From assembly GCA_031281815.1 (NCBI GenBank), contig JAITEY010000092.1, positions 1 to 13,763 of the forward strand: 13,763 nucleotides of DNA, read 5' to 3'. The stretch's first letter is position 1. Every line of letters begins with the position of its first letter. The notes under the pieces are model-generated. The model worked only from the letters and a program-made list of their open reading frames with translations. It ran no database searches and was not told where the DNA came from. Positions 1 to 6,909 of this stretch are shown here, in pieces. The translations under genes were made by a program, and so were the position numbers. The DNA is from Desulfovibrio sp. (GTDB lineage: Bacteria; Desulfobacterota; Desulfovibrionia; Desulfovibrionales; Desulfovibrionaceae).

Positions 1-468
1 TTTCCCGCGCATTTCGCCGACATCGTCGGCGCCGCGCAGGGAAGCCAGCCCCTGCACCGTGGCCCGCAGCACGTTGTGCGGGTTGTTGGTGCCTATGGCC
101 TTGGACAGCACGTCGGAAATGCCGACGGCCTCCATCACGGCGCGCACCGCACCGCCCGCGATAATGCCCGTACCGCGCGACGCGGGTTTGAGCATCACCC
201 GGCCGGCGCCGTAGGTGCCGAGCACTTCATAGGGCAGGGTGCCTTCGACAAGGGGCACCCGGATCATGGATTTTCTGGCGCGTTCCGTGGCCTTGCGCAG
301 CGCTTCCGGCACTTCCTGGGCCTTGCCGAGCCCGAAGCCGACGGAACCTCTGCCGTCGCCGACCACCACCAGGGCGGAGAAGGAAAACCTGCGGCCGCCC
401 TTGACCACTTTCGCAACGCGGTTGAGAGAAACAACCTTCTCAACCACTCCGACATCGTTCTGTTCCAT
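1..468 (-). CDS. rpsE: 30S ribosomal protein S5 (3' end cut by window edge)
   Basis: S5 sits near the decoding site of the 30S subunit and contributes to translational accuracy. The frame opens with MEQNDVGVVEKVVSLNRVAK, followed by the typical KGGRRFSF and the N-terminal double-stranded-RNA-binding fold with VGFGLGKAQEVPEA. It then shows the conserved GTGIIAGGAVRAV segment and the NPHNVLRAT motif of the C-terminal half. 156 codons are visible and the frame is still open at position 1, so only about ten residues of a protein of roughly 165 are missing. The ATG is chosen because it gives the family N-terminus and has TAAGGCAG upstream. It lies 16 bp after rplR, in the same transcription unit. 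Confidence 0.97.
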   Translation of the reverse strand, partial: MEQNDVGVVEKVVSLNRVAKVVKGGRRFSFSALVVVGDGRGSVGFGLGKAQEVPEALRKATERARKSMIRVPLVEGTLPYEVLGTYGAGRVMLKPASRGTGIIAGGAVRAVMEAVGISDVLSKAIGTNNPHNVLRATVQGLASLRGADDVGEMRGK

Positions 469-484
469 GTGCTGCCTTACCGGA

Positions 485-850
485 TTAAAATTCGAGGCCC
501 GCCGCGCGCGCGCCGTCGGCCACGGCCTTGATGCGCCCGTGGTACAGATAGCCGTTGCGGTCGAAGACGACGCGTGCAATGTTCTTTTCCCCGGCCAGCC
601 GGGCAATCTCCCTGCCTACCAGTTCTCCGCCGGCCTTTGTGCAGCGGGCGTCCTCAACGCCGCTCCGGCGCAGGGTCAGTGTGGACGCCGCGACCAGCGT
701 TCGGCCCGGCCCGTCGTCCACAAGCTGGGCGTAGATATGCAGATTGGAGCGGAAAACGACAAGGCGCGGACGTTCGGCCGTTCCGGAAATCTTTTTGCGG
801 ATACGCACCTTGCGCTTCCTGCGCGCCGTTTCTTTGGAAACAACAGCCAT
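485..850 (-). CDS. rplR: 50S ribosomal protein L18
   Basis: L18 binds 5S rRNA together with L5 and helps dock it in the central protuberance of the 50S subunit. The 121-residue product has the basic N-terminus with KRKVRIRKKISGTAERPRL, the RLVVFRSNLHIYAQ strand, and the family C-terminus FDRNGYLYHGRIKAVADGARAAGLEF. Length is normal; the N-terminus is a few residues longer than many homologs. An AGGTAA ribosome-binding site precedes the ATG, and the gene begins 11 bp after rplF. Confidence 0.98.
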   Translation of the reverse strand: MAVVSKETARRKRKVRIRKKISGTAERPRLVVFRSNLHIYAQLVDDGPGRTLVAASTLTLRRSGVEDARCTKAGGELVGREIARLAGEKNIARVVFDRNGYLYHGRIKAVADGARAAGLEF

Positions 851-861
851 TGCTTACCTGC

Positions 862-1401
862 CTATTTCTTGCTGCCGGACTTTCCGACCTTGCGGCGGAC
901 CACTTCGTTCTCGTAACGAATGCCCTTGCCTTTGTAAGGTTCAGGCTTGCGCAGGCGCCGGATGCGCGCCGCAAGTTCGCCGACCTGTTCCTTGCTGATG
1001 CCGGAAAGCGTAAGTTTCTGCCCTTCGGCCTTGGCCTCGATGCCCTGGGGCAAATCAACCGGCACAGGATGGGAAAAGCCGAGGGCCAGTTCCACCGTCC
1101 GGCCCTTGACGGCGACCCTGTAGCCCACGCCGATGACTTCCAGGGTTTTGGAAAACCCTTTGTCCACGCCTTCGACGCAGTTCGCAAGCAGGGTGCGGCG
1201 CAGGCCGTGCCGGGCGCGCGCGGTGCGCGAATCGTCCTTGCGCGTGATCAGCACGTCGCCGTCCCGGAACTCATAGTTGAGGTATTCATCCATCGGGGTT
1301 TCCAGGCTGCCTTTCGGACCGTTGACCCGGATGACGCCGTCCTGCGGCGTCGCTTCGACGCCTTTGGGCAGGAGAACGGGGAGTTTTCCTATTCTGGACA
1401 T
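862..1401 (-). CDS. rplF: 50S ribosomal protein L6
   Basis: L6 binds 23S rRNA near the sarcin-ricin loop and the factor-binding site of the 50S subunit. The 179-residue product begins MSRIGKLPV and has two repeated L6 folds. The second carries GYRVAVKGRTVELALGFSHP and ends with the signature RRLRKPEPYKGKGIRYENE. An in-frame ATG exists 24 nt upstream (MKYGRDAN...), but MSRIGK is the universal family N-terminus and lies just after TAGGGATG, so 1401 is preferred. The gap to rpsH is 10 bp. Confidence 0.98.
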   Translation of the reverse strand: MSRIGKLPVLLPKGVEATPQDGVIRVNGPKGSLETPMDEYLNYEFRDGDVLITRKDDSRTARARHGLRRTLLANCVEGVDKGFSKTLEVIGVGYRVAVKGRTVELALGFSHPVPVDLPQGIEAKAEGQKLTLSGISKEQVGELAARIRRLRKPEPYKGKGIRYENEVVRRKVGKSGSKK

Positions 1402-1411
1402 GTTCGCATCC

Positions 1412-1792
1412 CTACCATATTTCACACAAAAGTTCGCCCCCGACGCGCCGTTCGGTCGCGCTCGCTCCGTCGAGCACGCCCTGCGACGTGGAAACGATGC
1501 AGATGCCGAGGCCGTTCTGCACGCGGGGAATCTTGGAAGAACCGACGTAAACGCGCCGACCCGGCTTGCTTATCCGTTTGAGGCCGCGGATGGCGGGTTT
1601 GCCGCCGTAATGCTTGAGGGCTATGACGATGTTGCCGTCTTGCTCACGGACTTCGTCGACGTAACCTTCCTGCTTCAGGATGCCGGCAAGGGCCCTTTTC
1701 ATCTTCGAGCTCGGCACACTCACTTCCTTGTGCAGGGCCAAGTGCGCGTTGCGGATACGCGTCAGCATATCGGCAATGGGATCGGTCAACAT
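1412..1792 (-). CDS. rpsH: 30S ribosomal protein S8
   Basis: S8 is a primary 16S rRNA-binding protein needed early in 30S assembly. In E. coli it also represses the spc operon by binding its mRNA. The 126-residue product begins MLTDPIADMLTRIRNA, has the SSKMKRALAGILKQEGY segment, and ends with the rRNA-binding signature GLGICIVSTSQGVLDGASA followed by GGELLCEIW. Length and start are typical. It follows rpsN by 24 bp. Confidence 0.98.
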   Translation of the reverse strand: MLTDPIADMLTRIRNAHLALHKEVSVPSSKMKRALAGILKQEGYVDEVREQDGNIVIALKHYGGKPAIRGLKRISKPGRRVYVGSSKIPRVQNGLGICIVSTSQGVLDGASATERRVGGELLCEIW

Positions 1793-1816
1793 GCAACACT
1801 CCTTGAAAATATCCGC

Positions 1817-2002
1817 TTACCAGCTTGATTTGCGCACGCCGGGAAGCTCGCCGCGCAACGACATATTTCTGAAACAAATGCGGCAGAGCCCGAATTTGCG
1901 CATAAACGCGCGCGGACGACCGCAAATCGGGCACCTGTTGTAGCCGCGGGAACTGAACTTCGGCCTGCGCGCGGCTTTCACTTCAAGGGAAGTACGTGAC
2001 AA
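1817..2002 (-). CDS. rpsN: 30S ribosomal protein S14, zinc-binding type, TTG start
   Basis: S14 is a head protein of the 30S subunit. This is the short 61-residue type with an intact zinc ribbon: C24, C27, C40 and C43 in CPICGRPRAF...GLCRIC. The family N-terminus (M)SRTSLEVKA requires a TTG start at 2000-2002. The ribosome-binding site AAGGAG lies 8 nt before this TTG. An ATG at 2005-2007 lies only 3 nt after AAGGAG and is out of frame, so it is not the start. The upstream gap of 107 bp to rplE is the longest in the cluster. Confidence 0.95.
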   Translation of the reverse strand: MSRTSLEVKAARRPKFSSRGYNRCPICGRPRAFMRKFGLCRICFRNMSLRGELPGVRKSSW

Positions 2003-2034
2003 GGCATGTTCTCCTTATACGTTGTTCAAAGCAC

Positions 2035-2088
2035 AACCGCGTCCATGCGGTTTCTGCCCGGCGTCTGCGGCGCGACGTCCCGTCGCGC
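2035..2088 (-). other. Two hairpins in the rplE-rpsN gap
   Basis: Two perfect inverted repeats fill the 107-bp gap: 2070-2077 with 2081-2088 (8 bp, 3-nt loop) and 2035-2040 with 2047-2052 (6 bp, 6-nt loop). Neither is followed by a T run, so they do not look like terminators. They could be an RNA-processing or protein-binding site. Confidence 0.5.
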
Positions 2089-2109
2089 TCTCCGAATGCC
2101 GAACGCGGT

Positions 2110-2649
2110 TCATTTTCTGAAAGGCATCCCCAGTTGTTCCAGAAGCTGCTTGCCTTCCTTGTCGGAAGCCGCCGTGGTGACGATGGTGATGTTCATCCCC
2201 TTGGGATTGTCCACGCGGTCCACCTCCAGCTCCGGAAAAATGGTGTGTTCCTTGATGCCCAGCGTAAAGTTGCCGCGGCCGTCAAAGCCTCTGTCCGGAA
2301 TGCCGCGGAAGTCGCGCACCCTGGGCAGGGCGAAATTGAGCAGTTTGTCGAGAAAATCCCACATCTTGGGCCCGCGCAGCGTGACGCGGCACCCGATGGG
2401 CATGCCTTCGCGCAGCTTGAAGGCGGCTATGGATTTGCGGGCGCGGGTGACGATGGCTTTCTGCCCGGCTATGGCGGTGAGCTCCGCCACCGCTTCTTCC
2501 ATCAGCTTGTTGTTCTGCGAGGCGGCGCCCAGGCCTATGTTCAGGGCGACTTTCTCTATACCGGGGATCTGCATGACGCTCTTGTAGCCGAATTCTTTCT
2601 GCAGTCCCGGCGCTATCTTCTCGCGGTATTCTTTTTCAAGGCGCGTCAT
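2110..2649 (-). CDS. rplE: 50S ribosomal protein L5
   Basis: L5 contacts 5S rRNA and the P-site tRNA in the central protuberance. The 179-residue product starts MTRLEKEYREKIAPGLQKEF and carries IPGIEKVALNIGLG, the KSIAAFKLREGMPIGCRVTLRG segment and PDRGFDGRGNFTLGIKEHTIFPE. It ends LLEQLGMPFRK. The ATG overlaps the rplX stop as ATGA, which points to translational coupling. Family length is matched exactly. Confidence 0.98.
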   Translation of the reverse strand: MTRLEKEYREKIAPGLQKEFGYKSVMQIPGIEKVALNIGLGAASQNNKLMEEAVAELTAIAGQKAIVTRARKSIAAFKLREGMPIGCRVTLRGPKMWDFLDKLLNFALPRVRDFRGIPDRGFDGRGNFTLGIKEHTIFPELEVDRVDNPKGMNITIVTTAASDKEGKQLLEQLGMPFRK

Positions 2650-3008
2650 TTCTTCTTACCACCTTGAGCCAGTATTTCGTTGCATTTTTTGCAGAAACGC
2701 ACACGTTTGCGTTCGCTTTCGCCGTCCTTCGTCTCCTCCAGGTAGCGGTAGCCAACGCGCGTTGCGCTGTGGCAGACCGGGCACCGGAGCATGACATTGG
2801 ACACATGCAGGGGCATTTCCTTCTCAATGCGGCCGCCGGGTTGCTGTAACTGGGGATTCGGCTTGATGTGGCGCACCGCAATATTCACCTTTTCCACCAA
2901 CACGCGGTCTTTTTTGTGCAATACCTTGAGAACCCGGCCGACTTTGCCTTTGTCCTTGCCGGCGACGACCTGCACGACGTCGTCCGTATGGATGCGGAAT
3001 TGTTTCAT
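2646..3008 (-). CDS. rplX: 50S ribosomal protein L24 with zinc-ribbon-like tail
   Basis: L24 is an assembly-initiator protein of the 50S subunit. The 120-residue product has the KOW motif near the N-terminus (VVAGKDKGKVGRVLKVL, about residues 14-30) and the conserved VEKVNIAVRHIKPNPQ...GGRIEKEMPLHVSNV. The C-terminal part holds two CxxC pairs (C76/C79 and C106/C109) that could bind zinc. It is somewhat longer than the usual 100-108 residues because of a charged insert between the pairs and a GGKKK tail. AGGAG precedes the ATG; the gap to rplN is 10 bp. Confidence 0.97.
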   Translation of the reverse strand: MKQFRIHTDDVVQVVAGKDKGKVGRVLKVLHKKDRVLVEKVNIAVRHIKPNPQLQQPGGRIEKEMPLHVSNVMLRCPVCHSATRVGYRYLEETKDGESERKRVRFCKKCNEILAQGGKKK

Positions 3009-3018
3009 GGCGGCGCTC

Positions 3019-3387
3019 CTACAACACCTCGGGGGCCAGGGAGACGATTTTCATAAAATTTTTGGCGCGCAGTTCGCGGGCGACGGGTCCGAAAATGCGC
3101 GTGCCTATGGGCTCGCCCTGCTTGGTCAGCAAGACGGCGGCGTTGGTGTCGAACTTGATGTAGGAACCGTCCATGCGGCGCAGTTCCTTGGCGGTGCGCA
3201 CCACCACGGCCTGCATGACTTCCCCTTTCTTCACCTTGCTGTGCGGCATGGCATCCTTGACCGAAACCACGATGATGTCCCCGACCGACGCGTAGCGGCG
3301 TTTGGAACCGCCCAGCACCTTGATGCAGGCAACGCTTTTCGCGCCGGAATTGTCGGCGACTTCCAGGGAAGATTCAACCTGTATCAT
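3019..3387 (-). CDS. rplN: 50S ribosomal protein L14
   Basis: L14 binds 23S rRNA at the subunit interface and takes part in bridges to the 30S subunit. The 122-residue product begins MIQVESSLEVADNSGAK and carries the L14 signature region with GDIIVVSVKDAMP and KKGEVMQAVVVRTAKE. It ends RELRAKNFMKIVSLAPEVL, of normal length. AAGGAG lies 8 nt before the ATG. It follows rpsQ after 58 bp, one of the two long gaps in the cluster. Confidence 0.98.
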   Translation of the reverse strand: MIQVESSLEVADNSGAKSVACIKVLGGSKRRYASVGDIIVVSVKDAMPHSKVKKGEVMQAVVVRTAKELRRMDGSYIKFDTNAAVLLTKQGEPIGTRIFGPVARELRAKNFMKIVSLAPEVL

Positions 3388-3429
3388 GAACGGGACTCCT
3401 TATGCCGGCGCATCGTCACAACCGTATCC

Positions 3430-3443
3430 GCGCGCTTCCGCGC
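3430..3443 (-). other. Short GC hairpin in the rpsQ-rplN gap
   Basis: GCGCG (3430-3434) and CGCGC (3439-3443) form a 5-bp stem with a 4-nt loop just after the rpsQ stop. No T run follows. Confidence 0.35.
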
Positions 3444-3445
3444 AG

Positions 3446-3712
3446 TTACACGGCCTTTTCCAGAACGGAAACGAGGTGCCAGCGCTTGTTGCGGGACAAA
3501 GGGCGGTATTCGATGATTTTAACCTTGTCGCCCATGCCGCATACGTTGTCGGGGTCATGCGCCGTGAATTTTTTATGCCGGCGGATGAATTTTTTCAGCA
3601 AAGGATGGCGGACCAACGTTTCGACGCGCACGACGATGGTTTTGTCGTTCTTGTTGCTGACCACCGTGCCCACCAGGGAACGGCCCTTTTTGTGTTCAAG
3701 ATGCGCGTTCAT
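3446..3712 (-). CDS. rpsQ: 30S ribosomal protein S17
   Basis: S17 is a primary 16S rRNA-binding protein with an OB fold. The 88-residue product has KKGRSLVGTVVSNKNDKTIVV near the N-terminus, HPLLKKFIRRHKKFTAHDP in the middle, and the signature GDKVKIIEYRPLSRNKRWHLV near the end. It starts 1 bp after the rpmC stop (TAA-G-ATG), so the two are probably translationally coupled. Confidence 0.98.
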   Translation of the reverse strand: MNAHLEHKKGRSLVGTVVSNKNDKTIVVRVETLVRHPLLKKFIRRHKKFTAHDPDNVCGMGDKVKIIEYRPLSRNKRWHLVSVLEKAV

Positions 3713-3713
3713 C

Positions 3714-4067
3714 TTACGACACCGTTTCCTTTTGCCTGATGATCGTCAATATGCGGGCGATGCGCCTGCGCAGCCGGCCGGGCTGCGCGGTATCTTCCAG
3801 TTGACTCGTCGCCCTGCGGAAGCGCAGGCGGAAAAGTTCCTTGCGCGCGTCGTCCAGGCGCGTCTGCAGTTCCCCGTCGCTCAATTTTTCAAATTCGCGC
3901 ACGGCGCGTCCGACGACTTTTCTGCGGGCAAGGTCGAGGCTGAGGTTGCAGCGCGCGGCTTCCCGCGCGACGGAGCGTCCCCGGCCGCGACGGGGGGCGG
4001 GACCGCCGGCCTTGCCTTTGGCGCGCCAGGCCTCGCGTTTTTTTATTTTGTGCGGGGCCCTGCTCAT
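3714..4067 (-). CDS. rpmC: 50S ribosomal protein L29 with long N-terminal extension
   Basis: L29 sits near the nascent-peptide exit and is part of the docking platform for SRP and trigger factor. Residues from about 56 to 117 are the normal L29, two long helices with LSDGELQTRLDDARKELFRL and RIARILTIIRQKE. Ahead of them are about 55 extra, very basic residues (MSRAPHKIKKREAWRAK, then a Gly/Arg-rich stretch). The long start is supported by AGGGAGG 7 nt upstream and an ATGA overlap with rplP. An internal GTG at 3902 would give a 62-residue protein of standard length but has only a weak ribosome-binding site. The gene identity is secure; the start is less so. Confidence 0.9.
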   Translation of the reverse strand: MSRAPHKIKKREAWRAKGKAGGPAPRRGRGRSVAREAARCNLSLDLARRKVVGRAVREFEKLSDGELQTRLDDARKELFRLRFRRATSQLEDTAQPGRLRRRIARILTIIRQKETVS

Positions 4068-4480
4068 GCGAGGTCCTCCCTGGCGACGATGCGCGTCTTG
4101 ACGGGCAGCTTGTGCGCCGCGCGGGTCAGCGCTTCGCGCGCCAGTTCCAGGGATACGCCCTTCAATTCGTAAAGGATGCGTCCGGGTTTCACGGCCGCGT
4201 ACCAGCCCGCGGGGGCGCCTTTGCCTTTCCCCATGCGCACTTCCAGCGGCTTGGAGGTGTAGGAACGGTCCGGAAAAACGCGTATCCAGACCTTGCCGCC
4301 GCGTCGGATGTGGCGCATCATGGCGATACGCGCGGCCTCTATCTGCTGGCCGGTCAGTTTGCCGTGTTCCAGGGCTTTCAGGCCGACGTCGCCGAAGGCC
4401 ACGTCCGCCCCGCGCGTGGCCGGGCCCTTGATGCGGCCTTTCTGCAGCTTGCGGAATTTGGTTCTTTTGGGACTAAGCAT
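4064..4480 (-). CDS. rplP: 50S ribosomal protein L16
   Basis: L16 lies at the A-site side of the peptidyl transferase region and is needed for tRNA positioning. The 138-residue product starts MLSPKRTKFRKLQKGRIKG and contains the signature GGKVWIRVFPDRSYTSKP and MGKGKGAPAGWYA. An upstream in-frame ATG at 4579 would add 33 unrelated residues inside rpsC and is rejected. The start overlaps the last 8 bp of rpsC, and the stop overlaps the rpmC start as ATGA. Confidence 0.98.
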   Translation of the reverse strand: MLSPKRTKFRKLQKGRIKGPATRGADVAFGDVGLKALEHGKLTGQQIEAARIAMMRHIRRGGKVWIRVFPDRSYTSKPLEVRMGKGKGAPAGWYAAVKPGRILYELKGVSLELAREALTRAAHKLPVKTRIVAREDLA

Positions 4481-5120
4481 TGCCGAATACCTCGTGGTCC
4501 AGAATTTCTCCCTTGAAGACCCAGACCTTGACCCCGATGATGCCGTAGGTGGTTTTGGCCTCGGCATACCCGTAATCAATGTCCGCCCTCAGCGTCTGCA
4601 GGGGCACGCGCCCGTCGCGGTACCACTCGCTGCGGGCGATTTCCGCGCCGGCCAGCCGGCCGGCGCAGCCGATTTTGATGCCTTCGGCCCCGAATTTCCG
4701 GGCCATGGAAACCGTGCGCTTCATGGCGCGGCGGAAGGCCACGCGCCGCTCAAGCTGCTGGGCAACTCCCTCGGCTACAAGCTGGGCCTCTATTTCCGGG
4801 CGGCGGATTTCATTCACTTCTATGGTGAAATCGCGTCCGAAGCGTTTGCGCAAATCCGTACGCAGCTTTTCAATTTCCACGCCCTTGCGTCCGATCACGA
4901 TACCGGGGCGCGCCGTGGAGAGGATGAGCCGCGCCTTGTCGCCGGGCCGTTCTATTTCAATGCGCGCCAGCCCTGAGGCGTACAGCAGCTTTTTCACATA
5001 CTCGCGTATCTTGTGGTCTTCCAGCACATAGGCCGGATACTCTTTTTTGCTGTACCAGCGGGACTGCCAGTTCTTGTTGTACCCGAGCCTGAAACCGAAG
5101 GGATTGACTTTCTGACCCAT
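4473..5120 (-). CDS. rpsC: 30S ribosomal protein S3
   Basis: S3 lines the mRNA entry channel of the 30S subunit and has helicase-like function there. The 215-residue product begins MGQKVNPFGFRLGYNKNW. It has a KH domain with VIGRKGVEIEKLRTDLRKR (GxxG loop GRKG) and the C-terminal S3 domain with RRVAFRRAMKRTVSMARKFG and ARSEWYRDGRVPLQTLRADIDYG. The in-frame ATG at 5144 is rejected in favour of the family N-terminus. AGGA at the end of rplV serves as ribosome-binding site; the gap is 10 bp. Confidence 0.98.
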   Translation of the reverse strand: MGQKVNPFGFRLGYNKNWQSRWYSKKEYPAYVLEDHKIREYVKKLLYASGLARIEIERPGDKARLILSTARPGIVIGRKGVEIEKLRTDLRKRFGRDFTIEVNEIRRPEIEAQLVAEGVAQQLERRVAFRRAMKRTVSMARKFGAEGIKIGCAGRLAGAEIARSEWYRDGRVPLQTLRADIDYGYAEAKTTYGIIGVKVWVFKGEILDHEVFGNA

Positions 5121-5130
5121 AATGACGTTC

Positions 5131-5463
5131 CTAGTACTCGGCAAGAATAACGGTTATATGGCTGGTGCGTTTCTTTATGGACGTCGCCCGCCCTTGCGCG
5201 CGGGGCATGAAACGTTTCCAGCTCGGGCCTTCGTTGATGATGATGCGCCTGACCACCAGCGTGTCCGGATCAATGGACGTATCGGCGGCGCTGTTGGCCA
5301 GGGCCGAGTACATGACCTTGCGCAGTATGCCCGCGGCTTTTTGCGGCATGAAGCGCAGTATGTCCAGCGCCCTGGACGCATCCATGCCTATCACGTTCGC
5401 GGCCGTCAGCCGGGCCTTGCGCGGTGAAAGACGCACGGCTTTCAACGTTGCTCTGACTTCCAT
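5131..5463 (-). CDS. rplV: 50S ribosomal protein L22
   Basis: L22 spans the 50S subunit, and its long beta-hairpin lines the peptide exit tunnel near the macrolide site. The 110-residue product has KAVRLSPRKARLTAANVIG, the ILRKVMYSALANSAAD helix, and the hairpin region EGPSWKRFMPRAQGRATSIKKRTSHITV. Length is normal, and no insertion or deletion stands out in the hairpin tip. It follows rpsS after 9 bp. Confidence 0.98.
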   Translation of the reverse strand: MEVRATLKAVRLSPRKARLTAANVIGMDASRALDILRFMPQKAAGILRKVMYSALANSAADTSIDPDTLVVRRIIINEGPSWKRFMPRAQGRATSIKKRTSHITVILAEY

Positions 5464-5472
5464 ACCGTCGAC

Positions 5473-5757
5473 CTACTTTTTGGCGGCCTTGGCCTTCCGG
5501 TCGCCGGAATGGCCGTGAAAGACGCGTGTGGCGGAAAATTCCCCGAGTTTGTGGCCGACCATGTTTTCCGTGACGAACACGGGGATGAACTTCCTGCCGT
5601 TGTGCACGGCAAAAGTCAGGCCCACCATTTCGGGCAGCACTGTGGAACGGCGCGACCAGGTCTTGATCACGCGGCGGTCGTTGCCCGCATTGGCCGTTTC
5701 GACCTTGCGCAGCAGGTGGCCGTCGATGAACGGCCCTTTTTTCAACGATCTCGGCAT
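5473..5757 (-). CDS. rpsS: 30S ribosomal protein S19
   Basis: S19 is a head protein of the 30S subunit that contacts the A-site tRNA region. The 94-residue product begins MPRSLKKGPFIDGHLLRKVE and has IKTWSRRSTVLPEMVGLTFAVHNGRKFIPVFV, then the signature ENMVGHKLGEFSATRVFHGH and a lysine/alanine tail. Length is typical. It lies 15 bp after rplB. Confidence 0.98.
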   Translation of the reverse strand: MPRSLKKGPFIDGHLLRKVETANAGNDRRVIKTWSRRSTVLPEMVGLTFAVHNGRKFIPVFVTENMVGHKLGEFSATRVFHGHSGDRKAKAAKK

Positions 5758-5772
5758 CTCGGCACTCCAGAC

Positions 5773-6597
5773 TTACTTCCGGCGATTGATGATGAGCTTG
5801 GACGAGGACTTTTTGCGGTCGCGGGTTTTGTACCCCTTGGTAGGCACGCCCCAGGGGCTGACCGGATGCCGGCCGCCCGAGCTTCTGCCTTCACCGCCGC
5901 CGAGGGGGTGATCCACGGGGTTCATGGCCACGCCGCGGACTTTGGGCCGGCGACCCAGCAGGCGGTTGCGGCCCGCTTTGCCGAGGGAAATATTTTCGTG
6001 CTGGATGTTGCCCACCTGTCCTATGGAGGCGTATCCGGCCGAGAGTACTTTGCGCACTTCGCCCGAGGGCATGCGCAGGGTCACGTATTTGCCTTCCCTG
6101 GCCACGACCTGGGCGTAGGAGCCGGCGCTGCGGCAGAACACGCCGCCGCGGCCGGGGTGCAGTTCTATGTTGTGGACCAGGGTACCCACGGGGATTTTCA
6201 CCAGGGGAAGGGCGTTGCCCGGTTTGATGTCCGCGCCCGTACCGGCGATGACGGCATCGCCGACATTCAGGCCGACCGGGGCGATGATGTAGCGCTTTTC
6301 CCCGTCCGCATAGCGCAGCAGGGCAATGCGCGCCGAGCGGTTCGGGTCGTATTCGATGCTCGCCACGGTCGCGGTGATGTCCGTCTTGTCGCGCCGGAAG
6401 TCTATGATGCGGTACAGGCGCTTGTGCCCGCCCCCGCGCCGGCGGCTGGTGATGCGTCCGTTGTTGTTCCTTCCGGCCTTTTTGCGCAGACCGACGGTCA
6501 GCGATTTTTCCGGCCGTGCGGCGCTTATTTCCTCAAAATCGGAAACGGTTTGAAAACGCCTGCCCGGCGAGGTCGGTTTCAGTGTGCGTATGGCCAT
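5773..6597 (-). CDS. rplB: 50S ribosomal protein L2
   Basis: L2 is a core 23S rRNA-binding protein needed for subunit association and peptidyl transferase activity. The 274-residue product has MAIRTLKPTSPGRR and the RNA-binding region NNNGRITSRRRGGGHKRLYR. Towards the C-terminus is the signature VRGVAMNPVDHPLGGGEGR, containing the conserved histidine (H230 here, equivalent to E. coli H229). Length is exactly typical. The start is 1 bp beyond the rplW stop (TGA-G-ATG), with GAGGGAG inside the end of rplW. Confidence 0.99.
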   Translation of the reverse strand: MAIRTLKPTSPGRRFQTVSDFEEISAARPEKSLTVGLRKKAGRNNNGRITSRRRGGGHKRLYRIIDFRRDKTDITATVASIEYDPNRSARIALLRYADGEKRYIIAPVGLNVGDAVIAGTGADIKPGNALPLVKIPVGTLVHNIELHPGRGGVFCRSAGSYAQVVAREGKYVTLRMPSGEVRKVLSAGYASIGQVGNIQHENISLGKAGRNRLLGRRPKVRGVAMNPVDHPLGGGEGRSSGGRHPVSPWGVPTKGYKTRDRKKSSSKLIINRRK

Positions 6598-6598
6598 C

Positions 6599-6898
6599 TC
6601 ACACTCCCTCGAAAAACTCTATCTTGTCGCCCGGCGCCAAGGTCACATAGGCCTTTTTGCTGCCGGGGACGCGGCCCTTGCGGCGCGAGCGCCCGCGGGT
6701 AAACACGCGGTCCAGGGGTTTTTTCACCACGATGTTCACCGCCTTGACGGTGACCGAAAATGCCTCTTCAACCGCCTTTTTCACCTGGAGTTTGTCGGCG
6801 TCGCGATGCACATAGAAGGCAACCTGTCCGGCTTTTTCCTTGAGGTAGGTGCCTTTTTCGGAAATGAGCGGTTTTATGAGAATCTGCGTGTACTCCAT
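6599..6898 (-). CDS. rplW: 50S ribosomal protein L23
   Basis: L23 sits at the exit tunnel and is the main docking site for trigger factor and SRP. The 99-residue product begins MEYTQILIKPLISEKGTYLK and continues with VAFYVHRDADKLQVKKAVEEAF and VKAVNIVVKKPLDRVFTRGR. It ends KKAYVTLAPGDKIEFFEGV. A longer open frame extends upstream to 7438 but overlaps rplD out of frame, so the ATG at 6898 is used. AAGGAAG precedes it; the gap to rplD is 11 bp. Confidence 0.97.
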   Translation of the reverse strand: MEYTQILIKPLISEKGTYLKEKAGQVAFYVHRDADKLQVKKAVEEAFSVTVKAVNIVVKKPLDRVFTRGRSRRKGRVPGSKKAYVTLAPGDKIEFFEGV

Positions 6899-6909
6899 GA
6901 CCGGCTTCC

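Noticed and set aside
2791..3516. 241-codon plus-strand frame across rplX, rplN and rpsQ
   Set aside because: It is antisense to three certain ribosomal genes and its translation is composition noise.
5509..6702. 397-codon plus-strand frame antisense to rplB and rpsS
   Set aside because: It is a shadow of conserved ribosomal genes in GC-rich DNA; it has no ribosome-binding site or recognisable domain.
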